From Nocardia sp. BMG51109 (GTDB lineage Bacteria; Actinomycetota; Actinomycetes; Mycobacteriales; Mycobacteriaceae): a stretch of DNA of 64,000 nucleotides. Numbering within the stretch: position 1 is the stretch's first letter; every line of letters begins with the position of its first letter. Below the pieces are notes generated by a model. That model did not search any database. It was not told the DNA's origin and saw only the letters and a list, made by a program, of their open reading frames with translations. Location: contig NZ_JAFQ01000004.1 of the NCBI RefSeq assembly GCF_000526215.1, positions 6,448,001-6,512,000 of the forward strand. The letters run 5' to 3'. Both the position numbers and the translations under genes were made by a program. Positions 51,122 through 58,991 of the stretch are shown here, piece after piece.

Positions 51122-53136
51122 CGGCCGGTCTCCACCAGGTGAGTCGGGGTGATGTCGAGCGGGAACGAGCGCGCCAGGCGCAGGTTGTCGCGGTAGTCGA
51201 TCTCGCGCACGGCGCGGCCGGCGGCGTCGTTGACATAGGCGCGGGTGGTGTCGATCTCGATCGACGGTGGGGCCGCGCCGTCGGGGACGGGTGCGGTCAG
51301 CAACGGCACCTGGGCGGTCCGGGCGCCGGTGGCGATGTCGTGGCCGTGCAGGACGCCGTCGCGGGTCAGGGTGAGCAGGGTGCTGCCCTCCCCCGCGGTG
51401 TTGGCCGACGCGACCGGTCCGGTGTCGAGCAGCCGCCAGCTGCGCGCCCGGACGTCGAGCACCCAGACGCCGCGGTCCCCGGCGCGGGCGACGAGGGTGG
51501 TGCTGCCCGGGCGGTGGGTGAACTCCGTCGCGCGTTCGGCGTCCGGAACCGGTTGCGGGTAAGGGATTTTCGCGGCCTCGAACCGGCCGCCGGTCTCGGT
51601 GACGGTGACGGCGCCGCCGCGGCAGCCGAAGACCAGGCCGCGGCGGGTGACCGCGGATCCGCGGGGCGACGGGCAGGTCTCGGCCAGGGGCGCCACGGTC
51701 GCGCCGTCGCGGCCGCGGATCTCGAGCCGTCCCGTATCCCTGGTCAGTACGGCGAGGTGTTCCTCGTAGGGGATCGCGATGGCACCGTCGAGGACGCCGC
51801 GCTCGGTGATGTGGCCGTCGTCGAGGGCGGGCCGGTCCAGCAGGACGGTGCCGGACGCGGTGGCCACCGCGGTGAGCGCGACATCGCTGTGCACCGCGGC
51901 CGGTGCGCCACCGCCCGGTGCGCCGCGCAGTGTGCCGACCTCGCGGATCGCGGCCTTGTAGTAGTGCATGTGGTCGCCGTGGTCGACCGTCCACGCGCCG
52001 CCGTCGACGATCCGCACCGCCCCGCCCGCGGCGAGGTAGGCGAACCGGTCGTCGCCGCGGATCGCGGTGGCGCCCGGATGCTGCCCGGCCGGGGTGACGG
52101 TGTTCTCGATCGTGTCGACGACGCGGACCGCTCCGGCGGCGTCGGCGACGACTACCCGGGTCTGCGGCGCGTCGGTCTCCTCGGCTCCCTCGACGTAGCC
52201 GTGCGGTGTCTCGGTGACGGGCGCGGATTCGCCTCCGCCGGAACCGCATCCGGCCACCGGCAGGACGGCGAGCGCCGCCGCCGCGAGCGCCGCGGCCCGC
52301 TTGCCGGAACCCGACGAGCGCAGGCGGTCACGCAGCCACGCCGCCGCGACCGAGGCGAAGAACGTGGCCACCGCGACCGCGACGATGGTGGCGCCCGCGG
52401 CGGTGCCGGCGTGCCAGGACACGAACAGGCCGGTGACGGTGGCGAAGCTGCCGAACAGCGCCGCGAGCAGCATGATCACCGGAATGCGGTCGGCCCAGTG
52501 GATCGCCGCGGCGGGCGGGGCGATGAGCAGCCCGAACACCAGCAGCGTGCCGGCCACGTGGAAGGACGCGACGATGGCGAGGGTCAGCAGGCCCAGCAGC
52601 GCGGCCTGCGCCCACCGCGGCCGCAGCCCGAGGGTGTGTGCCTTGCGCGGATCGAAGGCCAGGGCCACGAATGCGCGGTGCCCGAGCACCGTGACCACCG
52701 CGGCGACCGCCAGCGCCGCCCCGAGACAGCCGAGGTCGCGGTCGCGGATGGCCAGGACGTCGCCGAACAGGAATCCGGTCACGTCGACGGCGAACGATTG
52801 CGACCGGGACACGATGATCACGCCGGCCGCCAGCATGCCGACGAACACCAGCCCGATGCCGGTGTCGGCGGTGAAGCGCGGATTGCGTTGCAGCGCGGTC
52901 ACTCCCAGCGCCATCACCGCCGCGCTGCAGGCGGCGCCCACCAGCAGGTTGCCGCCGAGCAGCGAGGCGACGGCGACGCCGGGGAGCATGCCGTGCGCCA
53001 TGGCGTCGCCGAGAAAGGCCATGCCGCGCACCACGACCCACGTTCCGGCGAGCGCGCATACGCAGGACACCAGGAGCCCGCCCCACAGTGCCCGCTGGAC
53101 GAACGAAACCTCGAAGGGGGCAAACAGGACATCCAT
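51118..53136 (-). CDS. aztB: AztB zinc permease fused to an AztD-like domain
   Basis: This 672-residue protein is a fusion. Residues 1-270 are an ABC-3-type metal permease with about eight membrane helices (GLVFVGMLAAGVIIVS, GTLLVFGLLIAPPAAAIHWADR). Residues 280-297 read like a lipoprotein signal, ending LPVAGC with Cys297. Residues 300-672 are an AztD-like propeller with its own His-rich segment WTVDHGDHMHYYKA. I chose ATG at 53136 because AAGGTG precedes it. An internal signal and lipobox suggest the last helix anchors the chaperone domain at the outer face, with or without cleavage. It diverges from aztA across a Zur-box-like site. Confidence 0.9.
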   Translation of the reverse strand: MDVLFAPFEVSFVQRALWGGLLVSCVCALAGTWVVVRGMAFLGDAMAHGMLPGVAVASLLGGNLLVGAACSAAVMALGVTALQRNPRFTADTGIGLVFVGMLAAGVIIVSRSQSFAVDVTGFLFGDVLAIRDRDLGCLGAALAVAAVVTVLGHRAFVALAFDPRKAHTLGLRPRWAQAALLGLLTLAIVASFHVAGTLLVFGLLIAPPAAAIHWADRIPVIMLLAALFGSFATVTGLFVSWHAGTAAGATIVAVAVATFFASVAAAWLRDRLRSSGSGKRAAALAAAALAVLPVAGCGSGGGESAPVTETPHGYVEGAEETDAPQTRVVVADAAGAVRVVDTIENTVTPAGQHPGATAIRGDDRFAYLAAGGAVRIVDGGAWTVDHGDHMHYYKAAIREVGTLRGAPGGGAPAAVHSDVALTAVATASGTVLLDRPALDDGHITERGVLDGAIAIPYEEHLAVLTRDTGRLEIRGRDGATVAPLAETCPSPRGSAVTRRGLVFGCRGGAVTVTETGGRFEAAKIPYPQPVPDAERATEFTHRPGSTTLVARAGDRGVWVLDVRARSWRLLDTGPVASANTAGEGSTLLTLTRDGVLHGHDIATGARTAQVPLLTAPVPDGAAPPSIEIDTTRAYVNDAAGRAVREIDYRDNLRLARSFPLDITPTHLVETGR

Positions 53137-53146
53137 GGGGCGACAC

Positions 53147-53174
53147 CTTATAGTGGAAATGATTTTCAATACAA
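53147..53174 (-). promoter_or_regulatory. Promoter of the aztBCD operon
   Basis: On the minus strand TTGTAT (53169-53174) and TATAAG (53147-53152) form -35 and -10 boxes 16 bases apart, with the -10 box ending 11 bases before the aztB start codon. The Zur-box-like palindrome exactly fills the spacer, so a bound repressor would exclude RNA polymerase. Confidence 0.55.
53154..53168. promoter_or_regulatory. Zur-box-like operator between aztA and aztB
   Basis: TGGAAATGATTTTCA is a 15-bp near-palindrome one base from the symmetric TGAAAATNATTTTCA form recognised by actinobacterial Zur proteins. It lies 18 bases from the aztB start and 20 from the aztA start. It should repress both divergent units when zinc is plentiful. 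Confidence 0.75.
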
Positions 53175-53187
53175 GTTAGGTGATGTA

Positions 53188-53886
53188 GTGCACGGACAGA
53201 ACACCCCGGCCGTTCGGATCGACTCGCTCGCGGCGGGCTACCGCTCGCACACCGTGTTGCACGAGATCACCACCGATGTCCCCGCCGCCCGGGTGACCGC
53301 AATCCTCGGGCCCAACGGCTCCGGGAAATCCACTCTGCTGAGCGCGATCGCGGGCGTCCTGGCACCCACCGGCGGCGCGATCGAACGGGCGAGCGACCGC
53401 CGGCCCGCCCTGGTCGTGCAGCACAGCGCCGTCCCCGCGACGCTGCCGATCACCGTGCGCGACACCGTCGCCATGGGGCGCTGGCCCCATCGCGGGCCCT
53501 GGCGCCGGCTGACCCGCGCCGACCACCGGATCGTGCGGGAATGCCTGGACCGCATGGGAATCGCCGAGCTGGCCCGCCGACGGCTCACCACACTGTCCGG
53601 GGGGCAGCGGCAGCGGGCGCTGCTGGCCCAGGCGCTGGCCCAGCAGTCCGGGCTGCTGCTGCTCGACGAACCCACCACGGGACTGGATGCCGAAGCGCGG
53701 CAGCAGATCTCGCGGATCCTGCGGGAACTCGCCGAGGACGGGGTGACCGTGGTGCAGGCCACCCATGATCACGCCGAGGCGCTGCGCGCGGACCACTGCC
53801 TGCTCCTGCGCGACGGTCGGCTGATCGCCACCGGCGCACCCGGGACCGTCCTCGGCGCGGAATTCTCGGTGCCCACCGCATCCTGA
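53188..53886 (+). CDS. aztA: Zinc ABC transporter ATP-binding protein AztA
   Basis: This 232-residue ATPase has the Walker A GPNGSGKST, signature LSGGQRQRALLAQAL, Walker B LLLLDEPTTGLD and switch His in QATHDHAEA. It powers zinc import through AztB. GTG at 53188 has AGGTGA upstream. It is transcribed alone, divergent from aztBCD, with the Zur-like site between. Confidence 0.92.
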   Translation: MHGQNTPAVRIDSLAAGYRSHTVLHEITTDVPAARVTAILGPNGSGKSTLLSAIAGVLAPTGGAIERASDRRPALVVQHSAVPATLPITVRDTVAMGRWPHRGPWRRLTRADHRIVRECLDRMGIAELARRRLTTLSGGQRQRALLAQALAQQSGLLLLDEPTTGLDAEARQQISRILRELAEDGVTVVQATHDHAEALRADHCLLLRDGRLIATGAPGTVLGAEFSVPTAS

Positions 53887-54144
53887 TCGGGTTCGGGAGC
53901 CGAACATCTGCCCCTTGCCGCCGATCACGGACAGGATGCGTGCCCGCGCCCGGAACCGGTGGTGGCGGAGGCATCCGGAGAGTGGCACGGGCGGCGGATC
54001 CGGGCTGCGACGTGATCCCCGTCGCTCGTGCCGCCGCGGTGGATCCGGTGGCCCGAGAGACGGTGGGGCGCCGTCGATCACGCGGCGCGCCGCTCGCGAG
54101 TTCCCGCTCTGGCGTGTCCGGATTCGCCGGGATAGCGTGCGCGC

Positions 54145-55122
54145 GTGGAGCCCAACGCCCGCAGCGCCGAGATCTTCGAAACCGCCGCCGCCCATGCCAC
54201 CCGCAACGTCCCGATCGCCAATCCCGCCGAGGCGGTCGACGCCGTGCTGGCCCGGATCCGGGGTGCCCGGTTCGACAGCGCGGCGGTCGTCGCGGTGTGC
54301 GACGGCAGCCGCCTGGCCGGGCTGATCACCCTCGAGAACCTGCTGGCCGCCGCGCGCGGGGCGCGGGTCGGCGAGGTGATGGACCCCCACCCGCCGACCA
54401 TCGCCGGGCACCGCGATCAGGAGGCCGCCGCGTGGGAGGCGTTGCAGCACAACGAACCCGGACTGGCCGTGGTCGACGCGGAGGGCCGGTGGCTGGGGCT
54501 CATCCCGCCGCAGCGGCTGCTGTCGGTGCTGCGGCAGGAGCACGACGAGGACGTCGCCCGCCTGTCCGGCTACCTGAAATCCACCTCCGGCGCGCGCACC
54601 GCGACCGTGGAGCCGGTCGGGCGCCGCCTGTGGCACCGCCTGCCGTGGCTGCTGGTGGGGCTCGCCGGGGCGATGCTCGCGGCCGGTGTCGTGGACGCCT
54701 TCCAGGCCGAGCTGGAGCGGCAGGTGCTGGTCGCGTTCTTCATCCCGGGCGTCGTCCACCTCGCCGACGCGGTCGGCACCCAGACCGAGGCGCTGGTCGT
54801 GCGCGGCCTGTCGGTCGGTGTCGGCATTCGGCAGGTCGTGGTCCGCGAGTCGATCACCGGACTGCTGATCGGCGTGCTGATCGCGGCGGTGTCCTATCCG
54901 CTCACGCTGGCGATCTGGGGTACCTGGGACGTATCGCTGGCCGTGTCGCTGTCGTTGCTGGCCGCCTGCTCGGTCGCCGCGGTCGTGGCGATGGGCCTGC
55001 CGTGGCTGCTGTCGAGGCTGCGGATCGATCCGGCCTTCGGCTCCGGGCCGCCGGCCACCGTCGTGCAGGATCTGCTGTCGATCCTCGTGTACCTGGGCGT
55101 CGCGACGCTCGTCGTCACCTGA
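54145..55122 (+). CDS. MgtE-type divalent cation transporter
   Basis: This 325-residue protein has two CBS motifs (about 10-130: IANPAEAVDAVL, AVVAVCDGSRLAGLITLENLL, GLAVVDAEGRWLGLIPPQRLL) and an MgtE membrane domain with five helices from about 170. The pore block reads HLADAVGTQTEALVVRGLSVG where classic MgtE has GGNAGTQ, so ion selectivity may differ. The N-terminal helical domain of long MgtE is absent. GTG at 54145 is the start. Magnesium is the default substrate; cobalt or another cation is possible. Confidence 0.85.
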   Translation: MEPNARSAEIFETAAAHATRNVPIANPAEAVDAVLARIRGARFDSAAVVAVCDGSRLAGLITLENLLAAARGARVGEVMDPHPPTIAGHRDQEAAAWEALQHNEPGLAVVDAEGRWLGLIPPQRLLSVLRQEHDEDVARLSGYLKSTSGARTATVEPVGRRLWHRLPWLLVGLAGAMLAAGVVDAFQAELERQVLVAFFIPGVVHLADAVGTQTEALVVRGLSVGVGIRQVVVRESITGLLIGVLIAAVSYPLTLAIWGTWDVSLAVSLSLLAACSVAAVVAMGLPWLLSRLRIDPAFGSGPPATVVQDLLSILVYLGVATLVVT

Positions 55123-55231
55123 GCCCCCGCGCACGCGGCGGAAATCGACCTTCGGCCGGCGCCGAATCCGCACGGGTGCGCCGGGCGGACCGCGATTATA
55201 GGTCCGGAGTTCGATACAGGAAACCCGAATA

Positions 55232-55262
55232 CCCGCATTCCCGTCGCAGCCGGGAATGCGGG
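55232..55262. terminator. 12-bp hairpin between mgtE-like and L,D-transpeptidase genes
   Basis: CCCGCATTCCCG at 55232-55243 pairs perfectly with CGGGAATGCGGG at 55251-55262 around a seven-base loop. It lies 110 bases past the transporter stop and 131 before the next start. Terminator is the likely reading; an RNA control element in the leader of the downstream gene cannot be excluded. Confidence 0.5.
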
Positions 55263-55392
55263 AGAGGAATATGTGACCTTATTGTGATCGCGGCCAGACC
55301 GGAGCGGATTACGATCAACACCTGATTGATGCTCCAGAAAAAGGTCCTGTCACCTGCCGGACGGCGGGCAAGGCCAGAGAGGTCGGTGGCTT

Positions 55393-55926
55393 ATGAGTAG
55401 CAGGTATTACGTCGATCGGACCATACGGTCCGCGCTGTGTATGGGTGTCGGCGTGGCGGCGTCCGGACTGATGTTCGCCGCGCCCGCGGTGGCGGATCCG
55501 CTGTGGCCCGGCGGCCCCGACATTCCCGGTGTCGGGCCGCTGATTCCGGGGCCGGTGATCCCTCCGGCGCCGGTCGTCGCGCCGTGCACGGCCGAGGGCG
55601 CGAAGGTGTGCATGAGCCTGTCCGCCAACGAGGCGTGGCTGCTCGAGGACGGCAAGGTGATCTACGGGCCCACCCCGATCTCGCACGGCCGCCCGGGATA
55701 CGAGACGCCGCCCGGGGTCTTCCGCGCGGCATTCAAAAAGGAATACCACTGGAGTACCATGCACGACGCGGAAATGCGTTGGGCGGTGTTCTTCAACGGC
55801 GATATCGCCACACATATCGGGCCCCTCGAGGAAAAATCCCACGGCTGTATCCGAATGACGCCGGAGGGCGCCAAGGCACTGTACGACCACGTGAACCCGG
55901 GCGATATTTTCGAACTCGTACCATAA
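55393..55926 (+). CDS. Secreted L,D-transpeptidase (YkuD domain)
   Basis: This 177-residue protein has a Sec signal peptide cut near Ala34 (FAAPAVA-D), a Pro-rich linker (35-65) and a small YkuD catalytic domain with His141 in ATHIG and the SHGCIRM motif containing nucleophile Cys152. Such enzymes form 3-3 cross-links in peptidoglycan or attach proteins to it. It is shorter than mycobacterial Ldt proteins and lacks their Ig-like domains. It converges on the Pkn kinase gene. Confidence 0.9.
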   Translation: MSSRYYVDRTIRSALCMGVGVAASGLMFAAPAVADPLWPGGPDIPGVGPLIPGPVIPPAPVVAPCTAEGAKVCMSLSANEAWLLEDGKVIYGPTPISHGRPGYETPPGVFRAAFKKEYHWSTMHDAEMRWAVFFNGDIATHIGPLEEKSHGCIRMTPEGAKALYDHVNPGDIFELVP

Positions 55927-55953
55927 TGTCGCGGCAGGTGCGCGCCGGCCGGA

Positions 55954-57621
55954 TTATCGGTGCCGCAGGGTCCCGCTGATATCACCGATCGGGCCCTCCA
56001 TCGTGTAGGTCGCGGTTCCGTCCTGATGGAGGGTCAGCGTGGAACTCTGGCCGTCGTCCAGGCACTGCGCCCCGCCCGTGAGGCGGGCGCGCAAGGTGAT
56101 CGACGTGGTGTCGGCCGCGGTCAGGGTTTCGGCGCGTGCGCACGTCTGGTTCGACCGCTGGCCGGTGTTGCTGGAGCTGCCCAGTTCGTCACCGACCTTG
56201 CCGTCGTGCAGGTTGACCACGATGTCGTAGGTCGCCGCGATGTCCTCGGCGGTGCCCTTCCACGTGCCGACATAGTCGGCCGGCAGCGTCGCGGACGAAC
56301 CGGCAGCATCCGACGACGGTGTGACACTGCCGGTTTCGGTGGTGGCGGCGTTTCCGTCCGTGGCCGGTTCGCCGGTCGGAGTGTCCGCGGCCACGGTCGA
56401 ACTGCCGCCGCCCTTGTTGCCGGAGGCACTGTTGTAGGCGAGGATCCCGCTCACCACGCCGACCACGACCAGCGCGGCGGCCACGGCACCCAGCACGATC
56501 CCGCGGCGTCCGCGGCGGGCGGGAGGGTCGTTCGGCTGGTGCTGATGAGGCGCCCCCTGGTAAGGAGCCGCCATCGCCGAGCCGGGCGGCGGATGGGCAG
56601 GTCCCGCCGTGGCGGCCGGATGTTGCGGCCACGACTGCCCGGCCGGTGGCGTCTGCCCGGGCGCCGGCCACGATCCCTGGGATGCGAGCGTGGTGCTCGT
56701 CGGCGGCGGGGCCGGTGGTGCGGGTGAGGAGGGCGCGTCGAGGTGGAGCAGTTCCTCGGTCCGGTTGATGATGTCCTGGAGCAGCGGGCCCGGCAGCCAT
56801 CCCCCCGGGCCGGCCGGGTCGAATCCGGCCAGGCGCTCGGCGAGTTCCGTCGGCGTGGGCCGGGATTCGGGCTGCTTGGCGAGGCAGGCCGCCGCCAGAT
56901 CGCGCAGCCCGCCGGGGACGCCGTCCAGGCGCGGTTCGCCCTCGACCACCAGCCACAGCATCGACGCCGAATGACCGGAACCGAACGGTCCGGCGCCGGT
57001 GGCCGCGTAGACGAGCACACCGCCCAGGGAGAACACGTCGCCGGGCGGGCCCACGGCGACCTCGCCGGTGATCTGCTCCGGACACATGTAGCCCGGCGAA
57101 CCGATGATCTTGCCCGTGGTGGTCAGCACCGTGTCGTCGGCGGCTCGCGCGATACCGAAGTCGATCACGCGCGGACCGTTCGCGGACAGCAGCACATTCG
57201 ACGGTTTGAGGTCGCGATGCACCATTCCGGCGGTGTGCACGTCGGCCAGTGCGCGGGACAGGCCGGCGGCAAGGCGATACAGCGACTGCTCGGGCAGCGG
57301 CCCGTGCGCCTCGACCGCATCGGTCAGCGACATCCCGGATACGAAACCGGTGGCCAGCCAAGGCCGTCGGGCGTCGAGGTCGGCATCGAGAACGGGCACC
57401 GTGTACGGCCCGGCCACCCGGCGCGCCGCGGCGACCTCGCGCCGGAACCGGGTGCGGAACTCGGTGTCATCGGCCAGGTTCGCGTGCACCATCTTGACGG
57501 CGACGGTGCGGCCACCGCCGGTGCGCCCGAGGTAGACCCGGCCCATACCGCCAGAACCGAGCACACCGAGCAATCGGTACGGGCCGAGAGCTGCCGGATC
57601 GTCGGATCCCAACGGTCGCAT
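55954..57621 (-). CDS. Pkn-type serine/threonine protein kinase
   Basis: This 555-residue protein has a kinase domain at about 13-275: LGSGGMGRVYLG, Lys in VAVKMV, HRDLKPSNVLL, DFGIA and GSPGYMCPEQI. A Pro-rich linker follows, then one membrane helix (about 372-395, GIVLGAVAAALVVVGVVSGIL), and an extracellular domain of about 150 residues opening with a Thr/Ser-rich stretch and ending in a small Cys-containing beta domain. This is the standard actinobacterial sensor-kinase layout. The extracellular ligand is unknown. The gene converges on the L,D-transpeptidase, so a cell-wall link is possible but unproven. Confidence 0.93.
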   Translation of the reverse strand: MRPLGSDDPAALGPYRLLGVLGSGGMGRVYLGRTGGGRTVAVKMVHANLADDTEFRTRFRREVAAARRVAGPYTVPVLDADLDARRPWLATGFVSGMSLTDAVEAHGPLPEQSLYRLAAGLSRALADVHTAGMVHRDLKPSNVLLSANGPRVIDFGIARAADDTVLTTTGKIIGSPGYMCPEQITGEVAVGPPGDVFSLGGVLVYAATGAGPFGSGHSASMLWLVVEGEPRLDGVPGGLRDLAAACLAKQPESRPTPTELAERLAGFDPAGPGGWLPGPLLQDIINRTEELLHLDAPSSPAPPAPPPTSTTLASQGSWPAPGQTPPAGQSWPQHPAATAGPAHPPPGSAMAAPYQGAPHQHQPNDPPARRGRRGIVLGAVAAALVVVGVVSGILAYNSASGNKGGGSSTVAADTPTGEPATDGNAATTETGSVTPSSDAAGSSATLPADYVGTWKGTAEDIAATYDIVVNLHDGKVGDELGSSSNTGQRSNQTCARAETLTAADTTSITLRARLTGGAQCLDDGQSSTLTLHQDGTATYTMEGPIGDISGTLRHR

Positions 57622-58094
57622 CTGTGTAGGTGTCCTTCCCCGGTCCCGCGGCGCCGATGTGGTCGGCGTGTCATGATCTCACACGAGCGCATCGGCTGTA
57701 GGCAACTCGGGACCGCTCCGGCATTGCCTGTCCCGCACCGGCCGTCGATCGTCACCGTGCCGTTCCGGCCGCCGCTCCGCTTCTCGGAATATGTTGGCGC
57801 CGTACGAGTCTCGAACCCGGGAGGTTGCGGCGTCTCCCGGATGCCCGGAACGCCGGAAACCCGCACGGCGAACCACGTCGCCCGCCCGGATCGTGGTCCC
57901 GAGCGCCATCTGTGATCCGACCACCACAATCCGAAGGTGAGCGGCCCCGCCGGCGCCTGCGGGCCGCTCGGGTCCGATGCCGTATCGGGCAGTCCGCCGG
58001 ATACGGCGAAGATGAGCGCCCGGACGTGCGCGCTGCACCGGCTCGGCCCCGGCCCGCCTGCCACCGGATCGGCCGGATGGGGCTGTCGGCGCGC
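57622..58094. other. 473-base intergenic region, no gene seen
   Basis: The region separates the kinase start from the TAXI gene stop. All six frames give Arg/Pro-rich, noncoding-type translations. I looked for a tRNA near 57800-57850, where TCGAACC-like bases occur, but no T-stem pairs. It should hold the kinase promoter and the end of the TAXI operon. Confidence 0.5.
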
Positions 58095-58991
58095 TCAGCC
58101 GTGATGCCGGCGATACACCGCGACCGCGCCCGGATGCAGGGGCACACCGGCGGTCCCGATCAGCGACCGCACATCCAGGAACTGGGTGCCGGCGGCCTCG
58201 TCGGGAACCAGCCGCTCGGCGCGGCCGATGAGCAGTTCGGTGACCGCCGCCGCGGTGGCGTCCGGCAGCGACCGCGTGGTGACGAGCAGGTTGGCGACGC
58301 CGATCGTGCGGACGGCGGGGGTACCGGGATAGGCGTCGGCGGGAACGACGACGAGATCGTAGAGATAGCCGAACCGGTCCCGCAGCGGCCGGGCGAGATC
58401 GCCGAGATCGACCAGGCGCAGTGTGCCCGGCACATCGAGGACTCCGGTCGGCACGCCGCCCGCCCACAGCAGCGCGTCGACACCGCCGCCGATCAGGGCC
58501 GACACCGCCTCCCGCAACGCCAGATGGGTGACGGCGACGTCACCGCCGGGATCCAATCCGGCCGCCCGCAACAGCCGTTCGCCGGTCAGCGCCGCACCGG
58601 ACCCCGATGCGCCCAGGCTGATGCGGGCCCCGCGCAGATCGGCCACCGCGCGGACCGGGCTCTCGGCGGCGACCACGAGCTGCACGTAGTTCTCGTACAC
58701 CCGCCCCAGCGCGACCAGCCCGCCCCCGCCGGCATCGACGGAATCGGCGAGGGCCATGGCCGCATCGGCCTCACCGCGTTCGAGCAGCCCCAGATTGGCC
58801 TGCGATCCGGTGGTGGTGACCGGTCGGACGTGCACGGCGCCGGGATCGGCGGCGGCCAGCAGATCGGTGAACTCGTGATAGAAGCCGCCCACCTCGCCGG
58901 CGGCCACCCGCACCGTCGGCGGCGCGCCGGTCGCGCACCCACCGGCCGCCGCCACGGCGGCTGCGGCGCAGAGGAATTCGCGCCGGTTCAT
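58095..58991 (-). CDS. TAXI-family TRAP solute-binding protein (lipoprotein)
   Basis: This 298-residue protein starts with MNRREFLCAAAAVAAAGGC, a signal with both Tat-like arginines and a lipobox (Cys19). The body matches TAXI binding proteins: VRVAAGEVGGFYHEFTDLLA, TTGSQANLGLLERGEADAAMA, ARISLGASGSGA. Usual TAXI proteins work with TRAP membrane subunits for small acids, but none is encoded here. It overlaps the histidine kinase by four bases, so it may act as an external sensor that presents a ligand to the kinase. Confidence 0.88.
   Translation of the reverse strand: MNRREFLCAAAAVAAAGGCATGAPPTVRVAAGEVGGFYHEFTDLLAAADPGAVHVRPVTTTGSQANLGLLERGEADAAMALADSVDAGGGGLVALGRVYENYVQLVVAAESPVRAVADLRGARISLGASGSGAALTGERLLRAAGLDPGGDVAVTHLALREAVSALIGGGVDALLWAGGVPTGVLDVPGTLRLVDLGDLARPLRDRFGYLYDLVVVPADAYPGTPAVRTIGVANLLVTTRSLPDATAAAVTELLIGRAERLVPDEAAGTQFLDVRSLIGTAGVPLHPGAVAVYRRHHG

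Noticed and set aside
55123..55392. Possible riboswitch upstream of the L,D-transpeptidase, as cell-wall enzymes in actinobacteria can follow ydaO (c-di-AMP) elements.
   Set aside because: The conserved ydaO sequence blocks are not visible; only a simple 12-bp hairpin is.
57790..57860. Possible minus-strand tRNA because of a TCGAACC-like stretch.
   Set aside because: The bases flanking the presumed T loop do not pair and no acceptor or anticodon stem could be drawn.
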